The translations under genes were made by a program, and so were the position numbers. Of a DNA stretch of 64,000 nucleotides, positions 1 through 12,441 are shown piece by piece; positions within the stretch are counted from its first letter, which is position 1; each line of letters starts with the position of its first letter. Under the pieces are notes generated by a model. That model did not search any database and was not told the DNA's origin. It saw nothing but the letters and a program-made list of their open reading frames with translations. The stretch is from Pochonia chlamydosporia 170 (Eukaryota; Ascomycota; Sordariomycetes; Hypocreales; Clavicipitaceae), in NCBI RefSeq assembly GCF_001653235.2, contig NC_035795.1, positions 1,984,001 through 2,048,000 of the forward strand. Reading direction: 5' to 3'.

Positions 1-541
1 GATGGGATGGGTGGCCGGGATGCTGCTGATGATGCGCTTGCTGTTGAGGGTGAGATTGGTGTTGCTGATGGCTCGGATGCACAGGATGGCCTTGATGTGA
101 GGCATGCTGCTGCTGGTGTTGGTGGGATAGAATTGGATCATGCTGCACTGATTGACTCATAGATGTTGGAAACATCATAGGCGGCGGATTTGGCTGTGGC
201 GGCATTTGCTGCCTCGGCGGTGCCGCCCTCTGACGCTGAACACCCAGAGCATTCGGAACATGTGAGTTGGGAGTTCGCGAGGGCGCGTGGCCATTGGGAA
301 TATTAGGGTTGACCGGCGATGCTGCAAAGAGGTGTGGAGGATATGTTCCTTGAGGAGGTTGTTGCGGCGTGTAACCTTGAGGTTGATACGGTGACGCTGC
401 ATGAGGGGCAGGCGATTGCTTGTTGGGTTGGTGTTGATGCTGATTCGCATGAGTTGGAGGGAATCCAGCACTTCGCCTGAGGCCAGCTTGCGAGAAGTTC
501 AAGCCGTGGGCGTTGGAGCCGGGTGGCCCCAGGCTCGACAT
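1..541 (-). CDS. Gln/His/Pro-rich protein, N-terminal part (runs off the left edge)
   Basis: From an ATG at 541 in a good context (CACCATG), one frame stays open for 180 codons to the window edge. The protein begins MSSLGPPGSN. It is rich in Pro, Gln, His, Ser and Asn, with runs such as HQHQHQPNKQ and HPQQQAHHQQHPGHPSHP, and has no recognisable folded domain in the visible part. Such low-complexity Q/H/P-rich N-termini are common in fungal transcription factors and chromatin cofactors, so a nuclear regulatory role is only an inference. The triplet-like composition extends smoothly to position 1 with no stop. The stop codon and any diagnostic domain lie outside the window. Longer open frames on the other frames upstream overlap its promoter and show no coding character. 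Confidence 0.6.
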   Translation of the reverse strand, partial: MSSLGPPGSNAHGLNFSQAGLRRSAGFPPTHANQHQHQPNKQSPAPHAASPYQPQGYTPQQPPQGTYPPHLFAASPVNPNIPNGHAPSRTPNSHVPNALGVQRQRAAPPRQQMPPQPNPPPMMFPTSMSQSVQHDPILSHQHQQQHASHQGHPVHPSHQQHQSHPQQQAHHQQHPGHPSH

Positions 542-2946
542 GGTGTATCGATCCAGCGAAGTGACGGCGAAGCCAAAATACTATCGTGAATGCGCGTGGC
601 TCGCAAAGTTTTTGCGGCCGTAACAAAAAACGAAGGGAAGAAAATATGCCGCCGCGGATACCGCTTTGCTCACAGTCGCCAAACAGATTGAGGCTCGAGG
701 GATGGATGTTGATTGAGAGGCGGAGGAGAGACGCGTCGATGATGTTCCCGCATCCGCTCCTCTCTGTCTCTCGGGCGGCGTTGGGAGTCGAGCCGTTGTT
801 CGACCGTCGGCGCTGGTCGTCGTCGTCGTATGCTCGGTCGATGTTGAAGCCCTCGTCAACCGCTGAGCTGATGATGGGACGTCGAAAAGAAAATGGGCTG
901 CGCAATGGAAACCCTGGACCTGGTTTGGGGGTGTCGATAATGGGCTGGAGGAGGCGTGGAGTTGAGTGCCTGGGAGAGGTGTGGGCAGAGGGAAGGGAGG
1001 AGCTGGGGAGACGACGGACTGACGGGTGTTGCAAACTTTGAAGGGTAAGAAAAATTGTTCGGGTCTTGCGGTTGTGCGGGTAGGGATGGCCAATATGATG
1101 GGCGATGGGGGAATGGCTCATGTCTGCTGGGCTGGACTGGACTGGGCTGGGCTGGGGGCAAATGCCATTCAACCAGACAGACTTTGATCAATTTGACTCG
1201 ACCAGACGTCAACAGGTGGACCACCTGTTGTTCAATGTTGGGTCCGGATGTCCAGTCCAACTGTCCAACTGGTGGGAGCAGCAGTTGTGGCTCTGCCTCG
1301 TTGGCCAGCATTCGCGGAGTGGAGACGTGAGGCGATGCATTGGTCGAATGGGAGGAGGCGTACGAGGCCAGCCCGACAAGGGTCAATGTTTTTGCATCGT
1401 CGCCTGCGCATTGGCCTGCATTTTTTGGAATTGCACATCGCAGACAGACATGGAGATTGGCACTACCAGCAGAAACTCGACAAGTCTCGGCACCTCTGGA
1501 GCCATTTGGCCCAGGGTCGGCATCACAAACACCCATTCTGGTGCTAGTTCTGGAGCTCCTCAGCTTTGCCGTACCAGCTCTCTGGGATGTGACAGAGATA
1601 CGGACATATTGCACACACAAATCTGAGCTACCCGAACGGCCTTGTTTATTAGCGTCAATCAATCTGGTCCCTCTCGCGTCTCGTCTGGTGGCACACGCCC
1701 ATTGCCCACACTCACCATCCACCTGCAAGATGCGTGGAACACTGAGCCTTTGTTTTTTGGGAGACCTTGGAGACAGCCAGGAAGCTCAGACGGAAGGATC
1801 CAGAGCATAGATCATTCTATAATCGTGGTGGTGCAGCCATCCTGTGCCCCCCTACCCATCAGCCAAGGCAGTGCATTTGAACACATGCATGGCTCCAGTC
1901 CATTCATAATCCGCAATCCGCACTCGACTTCGTCGACAATCCTCCGTGACAGCGCTGTGACTTCTCCCTTCCGGTTTGCCTTTGCCCTTGCGGTCGAACT
2001 CATTTCGCTCTGCTCTTCATTTCCAAGTGTCCAGCAGCGACGCCAGGAATGAGCCAACAACAAACTGGACTCCAGCTGCTTTTACTTGCTTCACCTCCCC
2101 TCTACCTCCCCTCACAACCGCCACCACGTGATGCTGCCAATCACCACATATGGCGAATGGCGAACGGAGCAGACCAATGCCCAGGCACTCTGGCCAGTCT
2201 GACGTGAGGCAGCTGGCCAATCGTCAACCTCGGGGCAACTTACTATCAAATGTCTGTGTTACATGGCCAGATGCTGGCCCTGCTGTCATCTCCTCTTCTC
2301 GTTTGGCCACCCTGGGGCTTTGTCTCAAAGAACTGGATGCTCTCAAGCCTCAAGTTTGTCTGTCAGTGTCACCGCTCGCCCCCTGTTCCCAATCTTGTGA
2401 TACATGCCGCAGCCGCAAAATCCGGGGTCGACAGTTGACACAACAAGGCGAACTTCTAAGTCCGTTCAGAGAGCGCACATTTGGTTCAACATATTAAAGT
2501 CTCGTATATTCCGTCCTGCGGTTCTCACGCCGCGCTATGCATTGATGCCCTGTCTAATCATTATTTTGAGAGTGACTACGCCAACCCGGTCCTTGTTCTT
2601 GACACTTCAAATTGGTAACCCCGTTGCAACATTGCCAACCAACTTTGGCACAAATGCCGTCTCTTCTATTGACACAGTCAATGACCCGCCAAAACGGTAA
2701 CCTGATGAACCTTGTGTCATCCAAAATGTCCCAAAACTCCGAAACCTTTGACCCCGCATGAACCTACAGCCTGCTCGATTCTGCAAGATGCGATAAATTA
2801 TGTCCTGGCATCTTCCTTGATGCAGCCTACCATGGTAAATTATGCCGCGACGAAGATGGCCAAAGTTGTCAAACAAAAAAAAAAATGAATTGAAGAACAA
2901 AATCCACCAATGGCCGTATCGTGTCAGTGCTGTTGAGATGATGGGT
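542..2946. other. Intergenic region upstream of the Q/H-rich gene
   Basis: About 2.4 kb lies between the start of the Q/H-rich gene and the 3' end of the C2H2 gene, both on the minus strand. It contains GGGCT-type low-complexity sequence near 1,135-1,160 and a short A-run near 2,875. Several open frames of 60-290 codons occur, but their translations are low-complexity, overlap one another and show no domain. It is probably the long promoter and 5' leader of the Q/H-rich gene. I see no RNA gene or repeat in it. Confidence 0.5.
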
Positions 2947-5900
2947 CTACTCCAGCTTTCTCCTCTTGCGGCCCTTGCTAAACTCGTCCTGACCATCCAC
3001 AAAATGCCCCTTCTCGATCTGATGTTGCCGCAAATTGTCCGGGCGCTTCTTATACTGGCTATTGCAGCCGGGGAAGGGGCATTGATAGATTTTGGGCGGA
3101 CTAGTGCCATGCTGTAGCTTCTTATGCTTGGCCATGCTACCGTGGAACCATTTAGGGTCTCCTTTCGGTCTGTAGCCACAAATATCACAACACATTTCCG
3201 AATTCATCTTGGATGACACCATCGTCTCCTCCGACTTCGGGGGTGTGAGAGGCGTGGCCTGTTTGGCTGGTGAGATAGTGGTCGATGCTCCGGGAGTAGC
3301 AGGCGGCCAGTGATGCTGTTCCTGTTCCGTTGATGTAGTGCTCCGTGCAGTCTCCAAGGGCTCCTCAACTGCAGGTAACCCCGCTTCAAAGGGAACAAAG
3401 TTGTCAAAAGAAAAGTCAATCGACATCGGTACGTGCAGCTCTGATATATCAAGACCTGATGCTGCCGGGCCTGGTTCGTCAATGGTTCCGCCGAGGGCAA
3501 GCCCATCATGGCCATGCATGATCCTCGCGGCTAACTCAATGCCAAGCTTGTAGTATTGTAGCCTAAGTGGGTATTGAAGGCCAACTCGATTCTGAAGTGA
3601 GTCGATCTGGGTTCGAACTTGCTGAACATAAGCCTCAAAATATACTTCTGATGGCAATTGCATCTGTGGATACATGTCAGCCAGTCGAGGGTTGTAATGA
3701 CAAGTCACAAACAATTCGTACCTTTCCAGATTGCAACAACTCAAGCTCAAGGCGACGGACTGTAGAGATGTGATTGGAGATGACCTTATCGAGGAGAATT
3801 TTCATACGGGTGACAAAACCACCAACATTGTGATATTGATGAGACAAAGAGAGAATTAGATAATTGGCAGCTTCGCCAAATGAGGAGTTTGGAACCATGA
3901 CCAGACTAGTATCTTTCAAATGTTGTGTGCAAAGGTTGGACGTCTGAATTTCGGGCTTCGTCGTATTGTGCAAGGCTGCATATTCTAACTCTATATGACT
4001 GTTAGCAACCATATGCGACAGATTGAAGTCACCTATTCAGTAGCCATACCGTCTAAAAAGTATTGCGAAATAAAGAGTAATGGGTCGTTGGAGCCTATAC
4101 TCCCAGCAGGCTGTTTCCCTTTCCAGGCACTTGTGGACGGCTGGGATAAACATTGTTGTAGAATTTCCATAAACTCTTCATCAGTAAGATCACCAGGCTT
4201 CCACAGGAAGTCCACGACTTGTAAGTATGCATGTCTGTCTTCTTGAGACATTCCAGAGGAGTAAGATACAGCCTGCGTGAACAACTCTGCCCACCAGTTG
4301 GTGGCATCTTGCTCATGTATGACGAGAGAAAGAGAATATACGACGTGTAAGAAGCTCAGTAGCTGCCCTGGCGATTGCACTTGTTTACCTTGAAGAAGTT
4401 CAGACATCGTTTCGAATCCAGTCAATGAAACTGAGTTGGCTTTCATGTTGCAAAACTGCGCAGCTACGTGATTATTGCCGCTCCGGCTTAGTTGTTCTAG
4501 CTTCTCCAGAGACGCAGATACATGGAGATCGAGAGTATCGCGTGCTGAATACATCAAAGTATAGGGACTAGCCTGCTGCGAGTCACGGCTTTTGAGCTCT
4601 TCCATGAGTTGGTGTGATTGCTCAGTCGTATTTGATGGGTCCCGCGGTCGCAAAGTCTGTGTTGGAGAGGGGATAATTTCAACAGTTGTGGCAGAGAAGA
4701 TATTTGGCTGATCGGCTGGCCCAGGGCAGAGATAGGTAGGAACGTCAGCAGGGAGCTCTGACAAACCAACCATGCCGCCGGGGCCGTCCCCAAACTGTGG
4801 AAATGCTAGGTCCATTTCGTCGACTTCTGGGTGTGGTGGCAGAGGCTGAGAACAGGGGAACACATCGTCTGGGTTTGGCACATCATCTGCCGGAGAGGTC
4901 AAGGTCGATTCAAACCCAGTACCATTTGCCCAAGCGTCAGACCATGCTGACATGGGGGAAATGGTGCAGCTTGCCGTACTCGATGTGCTGTTCGTGCTAG
5001 TTGTGCTGCTTGTAGACCGTACTGATGAGCTGGGCTGCAAGTTTTTACTCCGACGTCTCGACCGAGCTCGATAAAAATCCAGGGCAGTTGTTGTATTGAG
5101 TTGCAGTGCTGGTTTGACAGTGGGGTTCACCGGTGTCGGCTTAACAAGATCGGCTGGTGAGATAGTCTTCACCGGCGGAGAGGGAGACCATTTGATGTAT
5201 GATTCGTAGTTCACAGGCTCTTGGCTGCCGCCCATCGACTGTCGTGAGCAGACTGATAGTGGGCGCGTATATGTGGAGGATGTGGAGGATGATCGGCTCA
5301 GAAAATCATGTTCGAGAACCTCCCGGTCCTCAGGAATCGTAGCAAGAGTAACCTCACTTGAATCAATCTCGTGTATCTCATTAGACTGTAGCTCAAACTG
5401 TTGGACAGCTTGCCCATGAACCGAGTAGTCGTAACTGGGTGGACTCTCCTCGATTTCAAGTTCCAGGGGAGGCAGGGAGGCAGTTTTAGGTCGTCCCAAG
5501 TTCGAGAATACCGACTTAGCCAAGGACATGAGCTTCTTTCGCTTCGAAGGGTGACCGAGACAGCGTCGGCACTTATTCATCTCATGGAACGTCTCGACCT
5601 TGCCACAGTCATAGCACCAATACTCTCCAGATTCAAGGTGCTCACAGCTATAGAGGTGCTGAAGCAAAAGCTCATGGTTGGGAAAACGCTTTCGACAGCG
5701 AAGCAGAGGGCATTCCCTTCGCTCCTCAGCGGTCATCTTGGGGCAGACATTTCGTTTAACCGCGGCCCAGACAATGAATCTATGCAGGGCACATTCATCA
5801 GACGGAGTGTCACGCGTCCTACAAGATTCTGGTCAGTACCTGTCCATGAGGGTACACAGGAATTGCCTGTGCGTAATAGGAGCATGTGAGTTGCTAACGT

Positions 5901-6074
5901 TTCATAAACACATGGCGGTTGCTTGTCAGACTCAAAGGACTTGATGGACGCTGAAGATGTCGAGCCCGATGTCGAGCGCCTGAGGCTCAATCGATGGCTT
6001 GTAGGCGTGCGAGTAAATCTTCGCAGAGCCGCGATGCTTATCTCGTCAAACGAAGACCGTTTGCCTGTCTCCAT
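2947..6074 (-). CDS. C2H2 zinc-finger transcription regulator (multi-exon)
   Basis: Read as exons about 6074-5905, about 5835-4050, 3990-3722 and 3663-2947. The last two introns (3991-4049, 3664-3721) have clear GTA...AG ends and branch sites. An N-terminal Cys/His cluster starts ECPLLRCRKRFPNHELLLQH and continues with a WCYDCGK segment and a CRRCLGH segment. A long Ser/Thr/Pro-rich linker follows. The C-terminus holds two C2H2 fingers, CCDICGYRP...H-x4-H and CPFPGCNSQYKK...H-x5-H, and ends in a basic KGRKRRKLE tail that could be a nuclear signal. This is the architecture of a fungal zinc-finger regulator; its targets are unknown. The first intron is uncertain: exon 1 (METGKRSSFD...) and exon 2, whose frame reads IVWAAVKRNVCPK upstream of an internal ATG at 5736, are in different frames and several acceptors are possible. 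Confidence 0.75.
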
Positions 6075-7791
6075 TGTGGCAACTGTCGTTCAAAGTGAAT
6101 AATAACGGCCCAACCATGACTCGATAACAAGATTCCAAAAATAAAAGGGAAAAGGACTCGCTACATGGTCGCAACCCCGGGGGTTTAATTCACTTCATCA
6201 GTCCTGCGATTGGAGAGAAGTGAGGCTGAAGCAAGCAGGCAGTGGTGAAGGTCCTAGGAGGCCGTCCTCCGCCGAGAGTTACATGTAGGACTCCTGCCAA
6301 GCTGCCGCACAGGTGTAGGACTTGAGCCACGTAGGGCACGGCACCGATTGAGCAATTGATCCCATCAGCGGTCAACTGGGGCAGACAGACGTGACGCACA
6401 TGCGGGAAATCCCCTTCAGCCAATCGAACCATTCCCGCTTGCGTGGCTGTGAGATCCGGGGTAGTCATTCATTTATTGGCCAGACCCTGGTATCGTGTCA
6501 GCAACACGAGGATCATGCGAAGGCCTTTGTTTAGCCACCACAGCAAGGCAGACTGTCTGGTTGACCGGCAGTGCCACTCACAGGAACCTCCCCAATGCGT
6601 GAAAGCGAGACGTGTTGTCTTTGTTGATCGAGATAGTTCAGCCTTTCTTGCATGTAAGGCTAGGTTTCTTTCGAGCAAAGCACACGATCTGTTCCTTGCT
6701 TGATGCACCTAATCGAGATGGTAGTAATCGATTTTCTGCCCAGTTTGTGCCGCGCATTGTCGGGTTGCCCGACCCCACACCCCAAACATCCAGATACCGA
6801 GCAGGCAGAGAAAGAGAGGGGCAATGTAGAACTTGGTCCTATTCCGAGCTTACAAGGGAATGGAACGGAAAGGAAATGTGCAGGAGGTGCTTTCGGCAGA
6901 TCAAACCCCCTACAATGAAGGCATGGGAACAGTTGGGGTCACCAGAACTGGCAGGCGGCAGTAAAGGAAGGAGCGTCCAAGTGTTGACTCATGGGGTCCC
7001 TGTGTTCAAGTTGACGGAACGGCTACACCAACATGACAGCATCATCAGACGGCAGTGCTTGACTAAAAAGCACTTGGACCTCAAATATATCCATGCTTAT
7101 CAACCACGGCGGTGCTTGGTGGCGTGCTGCTGAGCATTCTCGCCCGACATATTTCACATCAAAGTACTTGTTTCCATCACACTCCACCAAGTGCGCCTGG
7201 TTGCAAGGTAGAAACAGCTTCCCTACCCTGTACTTGCCTTGCTCTTCTTTGGGGTCGACTAAACCCTTGCCCTGTGGCGTTTTACATGACCAAAGACGAA
7301 ATACATTGTAAAGCGCTGTATACGCTGTGTCTACTGATACTTCTTTCTGGCTTGCAGAGTGAGCTTGTCGAAATCGAAGAGGTCGTGCGATGTCTTACTC
7401 CGGTCTGTGCCTGCCGACCCAAAAAGCCAAAGAGTCAATTGCAGGAGGCCTTGACAAAAACGGCAAATCGCTGAACTACAAAAACGCCATGGCCCAACTC
7501 CCGCCTTTCATCTCGATGAAATTCAATTGCTTCAAGTGATAAATACCTAGGTACGTGATCCGTTGTCCCAAACGCTCACTTCAGACCTAGCTAATGTGGC
7601 GTTGTTCAAGTCACCAGGCACCCAATGGCCGGCTTAGCCGACATAGTCGGCTACGCTAGCTAAGTTAACCGAGAAGAGAGTGTGTCGATGCCGAACGACT
7701 TCGACTTGTGTCTTCTCAGACATTCGAGAAGCTAGCAATGTTCTAAGCAGTATCGGCTTCGAAATCCTTCAGGGCACACGCGCGGCAAAAG
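6075..7791. other. Divergent intergenic region between two regulator genes
   Basis: This 1.7-kb spacer separates the C2H2 gene (minus) from the Zn2Cys6 gene (plus), so it must hold both promoters. Open frames inside it are short and give no recognisable protein. The only structured element I see is the palindrome at 7635-7653, described separately. No tRNA, repeat or pseudogene was recognised. Confidence 0.5.
7635..7653. promoter_or_regulatory. Palindrome with everted CGG triplets (candidate Zn2Cys6 site)
   Basis: The sequence is TAGCCGAC-ATA-GTCGGCTA, a perfect 8+3+8 inverted repeat containing CCG-N7-CGG. It lies 139 bp upstream of the Zn2Cys6 regulator start. Its core CCGAC-N3-GTCGG recurs at 12222-12234 in the shared promoter of the neighbouring transporter and hydrolase. 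Zn2Cys6 proteins typically bind paired CGG triplets as dimers, so autoregulation is a reasonable inference. Confidence 0.55.
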
Positions 7792-9773
7792 ATGGGATCT
7801 GACCGAGCTGATGTTCCGTCCACGACAAGGAAGAGGTCCCGCAACGGTATGATGATGCACCCCCTGTATGAGGTAGACATTCGTGCTCATTTATACACCA
7901 GGTTGCTATACCTGCAGATTCCGAAAGGTGCGATGCAAGGCCAGTGTCGAGCCCCAGCATCAGGGCAAAGAAAAGCCTCTCAAATGTGATAATTGCCACA
8001 GACTAGGTTTCCAATGCAAATGGGACGCTCCAGCTTCGGGAGAGAAGTACATCCCGCCGCCTAAAAGGAGACGGGCGGCTAGAGAAAACAGAGAAGCAAT
8101 CAATGATGGGAGAGCAATTAATTCAAGCCATTCCTTGATCCAAACACCTGGAGTGCCCATTGAAGACCAGAGTCACGACGCCACGGAGTTGGTGTGCGAT
8201 GCAGAAAATAATGAGACGGATACAGGGTCGATAGCCACGGATATGCACGGAGCAAATCACTACCAACTCGGCTATCTTGATACATTGGCCACAGCCCCGG
8301 ATATCAGCCTAGAATATGATATATTTGACCTCAATCTTGCTGGCGAGGGCCTGGACTTTGTCCCTCTACCCAACATTGACCTGAGGTCCCAAACGTACTC
8401 AGAACAGGATCCGGCAAGAGTAGAATGGTCAGACATCCTTCAAATTCCAGATTTATCTCGAGCATCTGGAAAAGCCGCAGGATCCAACGATGATATCTCA
8501 ACAGACACTCGTAGTTCGGCGTCACCATCCGTAACCGAGGACAATCGTCGTCTAATTCAGCATTATCTTGATGTGATGAAAGGTTTCGCCAAAGTCGAGG
8601 ATTACTCAAGGAATACGAATAACCTATTTATTTCGGCCTTTTCGGAGTCACTGTGCTTTCCACCCCTGTTCTACGCGATTCTTTGCTTCTCCGCTTCGCA
8701 CTTGGGCATGGAAGACGAGACGCATCTTGACCAGGCTAAACGATACGACCAGCTAGCGAAAGATTCCTTTGATGTATTCGCAAAAGATCAAAGTGTTCAA
8801 ACGGATGGACTTTTATCGGCACTGTTTGTTCGTGTAAAGACAATTCATATCACCGGAGGCAGCGTTGAAGTGTTCCTAGACCTCATGACGAAGGCATCTG
8901 AGATCATCTCGTCCACATTAGGCGTGAAAGACGCCAAACAACCCTCTGATCTTACCAAAAGAATCATCATAAGGCTGGCAATGCTGGACGCCAGAGCGGC
9001 ATACTATCGACTTGGCGGCGGGCGGCTTGTCAACAGCCTCAAAGACATACCTGCACTTGCGTTCATATTTGACAGCAAGGTTGAGACAGAAAATTCCCAG
9101 AAAGCCATCATTGACCTTTTGCGAGGTACCATTCTTCGCATGCGAGTTGCGGAGTTGGACGTGCAGCTTCACGAGCAAATGAGTGCCGAGGTCGTCTCGG
9201 CAAGGCCTCTGAGAACGGCGGCCTTCACGTCGCTTTATGACGAAATTTACAAAGAAATTGACAAATGGGAACAGAAGGCAGGCCAAACGACGTCCAAAGG
9301 GCCAAGAAACTTCTTTTGTCAGGATGAGATTGTCGACCCTACTAGGTTCAATTACTACATCGTTCTGTGCGCTTTACATTCCGCCCTGTTGTATCTTTAT
9401 ATTGTATATGTAAGCATACGCATATTGTCATGAAGTATGACTGCTGACCTGAAACCAGCCATTGCGATCGGTCGACTTTGAGGCTTCTGTTTCCAAAATT
9501 CTTGAATCGCAGCTACAACTTCGCCGAGACCCTTCTCGACTCCGGTCACCGTCCTCAATTCTTCCAAGTTCTTTATTCTTAGCAGGCTTATGCACAGCTG
9601 ACCCGATTCGCCAGGACTGGGTGCTTCAGCTATTTAAGTCCTGTGAGCAGTGGAGCACATACATTCGGAAGTCCCGAGATCTACTGGAAGAAATATTTAA
9701 ACTGCGTTCAACAGAGGGACAAGTGGATATTTGCGACGTAATGGACAGGGTTACGGGCAGATTTGTAATCTGA
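7792..9773 (+). CDS. Zn2Cys6 transcription factor with fungal-specific domain
   Basis: Exons 7792-7846, 7902-9409 and 9459-9773 give 625 residues. The first intron splits the zinc cluster: exon 1 ends ...RKRSRN and exon 2 supplies GCYTCRFRKVRCK...KCDNCHRLGFQC, six cysteines in the binuclear-cluster pattern with a long loop between Cys3 and Cys4. A basic KRRRAARENRE stretch follows. The region beginning QHYLDVMKGFAKVEDYS resembles the fungal-specific transcription factor domain 2 family (PF11951). The frame is intact throughout. The gene converges on the MFS transporter (88 bp between stops) and carries a CCG-N7-CGG palindrome in its promoter that recurs upstream of the transporter and hydrolase. 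It is therefore probably the local regulator; the inducer is unknown. Confidence 0.88.
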
Positions 9774-9860
9774 CGTATTTGGACTGTAATTGTATTGAGA
9801 TGTAAGGCGCGGATATTGGCAAATGATTCAACAAAGACGAGACAGGCGTCGTAAGCATAA

Positions 9861-11960
9861 CTACATGGCATATCTAAACGTCTCCCATTGCTCAAAGTCC
9901 GTCTTGTCAGTAAACTCAAGGGTGTCAACATCCAGATTTCGCTCCCTTGTACCCGCCAATCTATCCCGCCGGCGGTTTTCATAAGTATACCACGCAATTT
10001 GGACGAAAGGTAGAACAATCATGAGGGCGTAGCAACCCACTATACCATCGTCAATTAGTATATTCCGCATCTAGTTCATCCACATTTGGTAACACTTACT
10101 GAGCATCTTGAATGCCAATGTATACACAGGAGCTTCCCGCTGAAGAAAGAATTCTACTCATCATGTCAGACACGGCATGTCCAAAGTAAAGCACACGAAA
10201 CACTTACGCGGGCCAGCAATAAGACCGGCCGCCCACCCTGCGAAAATGACACCATTCGCAGTTGACTTCTTCGTATTACCGGCATAGTTGGCCGCCATGA
10301 GGCCAGTGTTGAGTGTGAATGACATGGTATGACTGCCCCATTTGGTCAGGACTTTGGAATGCAGACGACTCGTTGAGAGGAAACTTACGTGTAAGTGAGG
10401 TAGTATCCTGCCAGCCTCCCTGCTTGATTGGACGCTGGAAGCGCATGAAGCAGCCAAGCGCCAACAAAAGGTGGCATGGACACAAGCATGGACAGCCACA
10501 GGCGGATGTTGTTGAATTTGGATGCGATCCAGGAGAATATGAGGAAGGAGGAAAGTTGGATCATTGCAGCAGGACACGTGGATATGATGGTGGCTTGCGT
10601 TGCTGAAAAGCCGAATCCCTTGACGATTTGGCTGGAAAACTATTTGCCCCTGTTAGATAATACACTGTGCTCGTGGCGCTCATGTACTGACCTGGTTTGC
10701 GAAGGATGCCGGCATGGTATTGCCGCTGTATATTGTTAGCTTCGCAGAACTATGTCAGGTTGCGGTATCAAGAAGTCTCTTACGCTGCTGTCATGAAAAA
10801 GAAAAGAGTCTGCGGGTCTCTCAGAGCTTCCCAAAATTGGTGCCATTTGAACTTGTCATCGGCCGTGACCGTCTGATTGACTCGCACCCGATCAATGGCA
10901 ATTTTCTTCTCTCGCTCGTTTAACCACCGGGCGTTCGTCTGGTTATCAGGTAAAAGATACATAAGAATCAGGGAAAAGGCGAAACTAAATGATCCGAAGA
11001 AGAGGAAAAAAATCTTCCAAGTTGCGACAGCGCCGTGTACTAGGGATGTTAGTTTGCTTCATGCTTGGGAGGATAGTGAACGTACTCGATCCCAGGGCAT
11101 ATGTGAGGAGTCCACCTATAAAGTTACCGATCTAGGTACGATAAGAAGTCTGCATGATACAAAGTCGGCAGTGGTTGTTGAACATACCGGAGTGCCGCCC
11201 AGCCAAAACGCGGTGCGAAAAGCTTGCTCTGATCTTGTCCACCAGTTACTGGTTAGGATCACAAAGACTGGTCCAGTTATGCTTTCAAGAAGACCCAGGA
11301 AGAACCTGAGAGCCATGATTCCAGCAAAGTTGTAACAAACGCCTAGGTTGCCGAGTTAGACAGCTTTACGGCGATTTTGGGTGGATGGGCTTACAGGTAA
11401 GGAGAACCAGGATGGACCACACGCATACGGCGCCAGAGATGAACTTTCCTGCGTATTGGGGGTATTTTTGCACCAGTCTTGACCACGTTAAGGAGCCGAC
11501 CATGTAGCCAATGTAGAAGATACTACGAGAGTTAGCATGAGGAGTAGATATAATGTATGTGAGGAAGTTTGTTACCTTCCTAGCCAACTGTAGTTGGTTC
11601 CTTTCAAATGGAGCGCTTCTTGGATTCCAAAGATGGAACTGTAATTGAGGATCGTCTTGTCCAGAAACTAGAGCACTAAATTAGTAAATGGCCTTGGAAT
11701 GAAATAGAAGAGGCATATACCGAAAATATGTAACACCCACACATCAGTGGCAGAAGAATAAAGTCAATCTTCCGCCTGACCCTTGTGCTCTCCTTCTCAG
11801 AGTACGAAATATGATCAACCTGGCCATAGACCTTCATCTTTGCCTCTCCATTGTCCTTGGAGATACTCTCAACATGATCAGACATTGTGTTTGGCTTCTG
11901 CATGTCTTGTTCATAAGCTTCCTCAACCTCATGGGGTTGATCCTGATGCTGGGAAGCCAT
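9861..11960 (-). CDS. MFS transporter, allantoate permease-like (ACS family), multi-exon
   Basis: The start at 11960 gives MASQHQDQPHEVEEAYEQDM, a charged cytosolic N-terminus. Spliced exons then give VRRKIDFILLPLMCGCYIF, FLDKTILNYSSIFGIQEAL, HLKGTNYSWLGSIFYIGYMV, MALRFFLGLLESITGPVFVI, SNWWTRSEQAFRTAFWLGG and FKWHQFWEALRDPQTLFFF, in the order expected for the Dal5/Tna1-type anion:cation symporters. The C-terminal exon ends EQWETFRYAM. There are roughly eight short introns; one clear acceptor is the CTAG before the FLDKT exon. I give the outer bounds only. In this family the substrates are organic anions such as allantoate, nicotinate or pantothenate; which one applies here cannot be read. It is transcribed divergently from the hydrolase and convergently with the Zn2Cys6 gene, so uptake of the hydrolase's substrate is a fair inference. 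Confidence 0.85.
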
Positions 11961-12441
11961 TTTCGACAGACCACTTTGTTTCAGACGGGAATGAATGCTT
12001 CAATGCGGGGAAAGTAGAGAGAATGGGAGCACCAAAACACGGGGTCCTGTCCCGAGCGGCATGACGATAGCTTTAAATGCAGTTTCCCCGGATTTAAATG
12101 CCCATGCTAGTTGTGACGATGTCGGATACAGGATGAAAGTGTCACTAGCTGTGGCGTCGATGGCTTGTTGATATAAGTCATGCCAGTGGTTGAGGTGGAA
12201 GACTTTGGTGGAGCTGTTTCGCCGACTTAGTCGGATCGACTATCTCGGCACCGAGGCTGCATTGATGGTGTTGGGAACGAGGTAGTGCGACAGTATCGGC
12301 AAATAAATTGGTTTTGAGAAGATCATTATGGACTTAAATGAGCGTGTATATATGTTGGCAGTATATCTTGTATAGACTGGCTCTGAGTTCTATGGTGGCT
12401 TGGCAGATGTAAAGTTGACTGAGAATTCACAAACCACCAAA
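11961..12441. promoter_or_regulatory. Shared divergent promoter of transporter and hydrolase
   Basis: This 481-bp spacer between two divergent starts contains CCGAC-TTA-GTCGG at 12222-12234. The site matches the core of the palindrome upstream of the Zn2Cys6 gene and differs only in its 3-nt centre. A second inverted repeat, CTCGG-CA-CCGAG, lies at 12244-12255. Both suit a dimeric CGG-binding regulator. Co-regulation of the flanking genes is an inference. Confidence 0.55.

Noticed and set aside
303..1172. Open frame of about 290 codons on the minus strand
   Set aside because: It overlaps the true Q/H-rich frame and its promoter in another frame. The translation is arbitrary Ser/Arg/Pro-rich sequence without a domain.
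856..1728. Second 290-codon minus-strand frame
   Set aside because: It overlaps other equally long frames in GC-rich intergenic sequence and has no recognisable protein or splice support.
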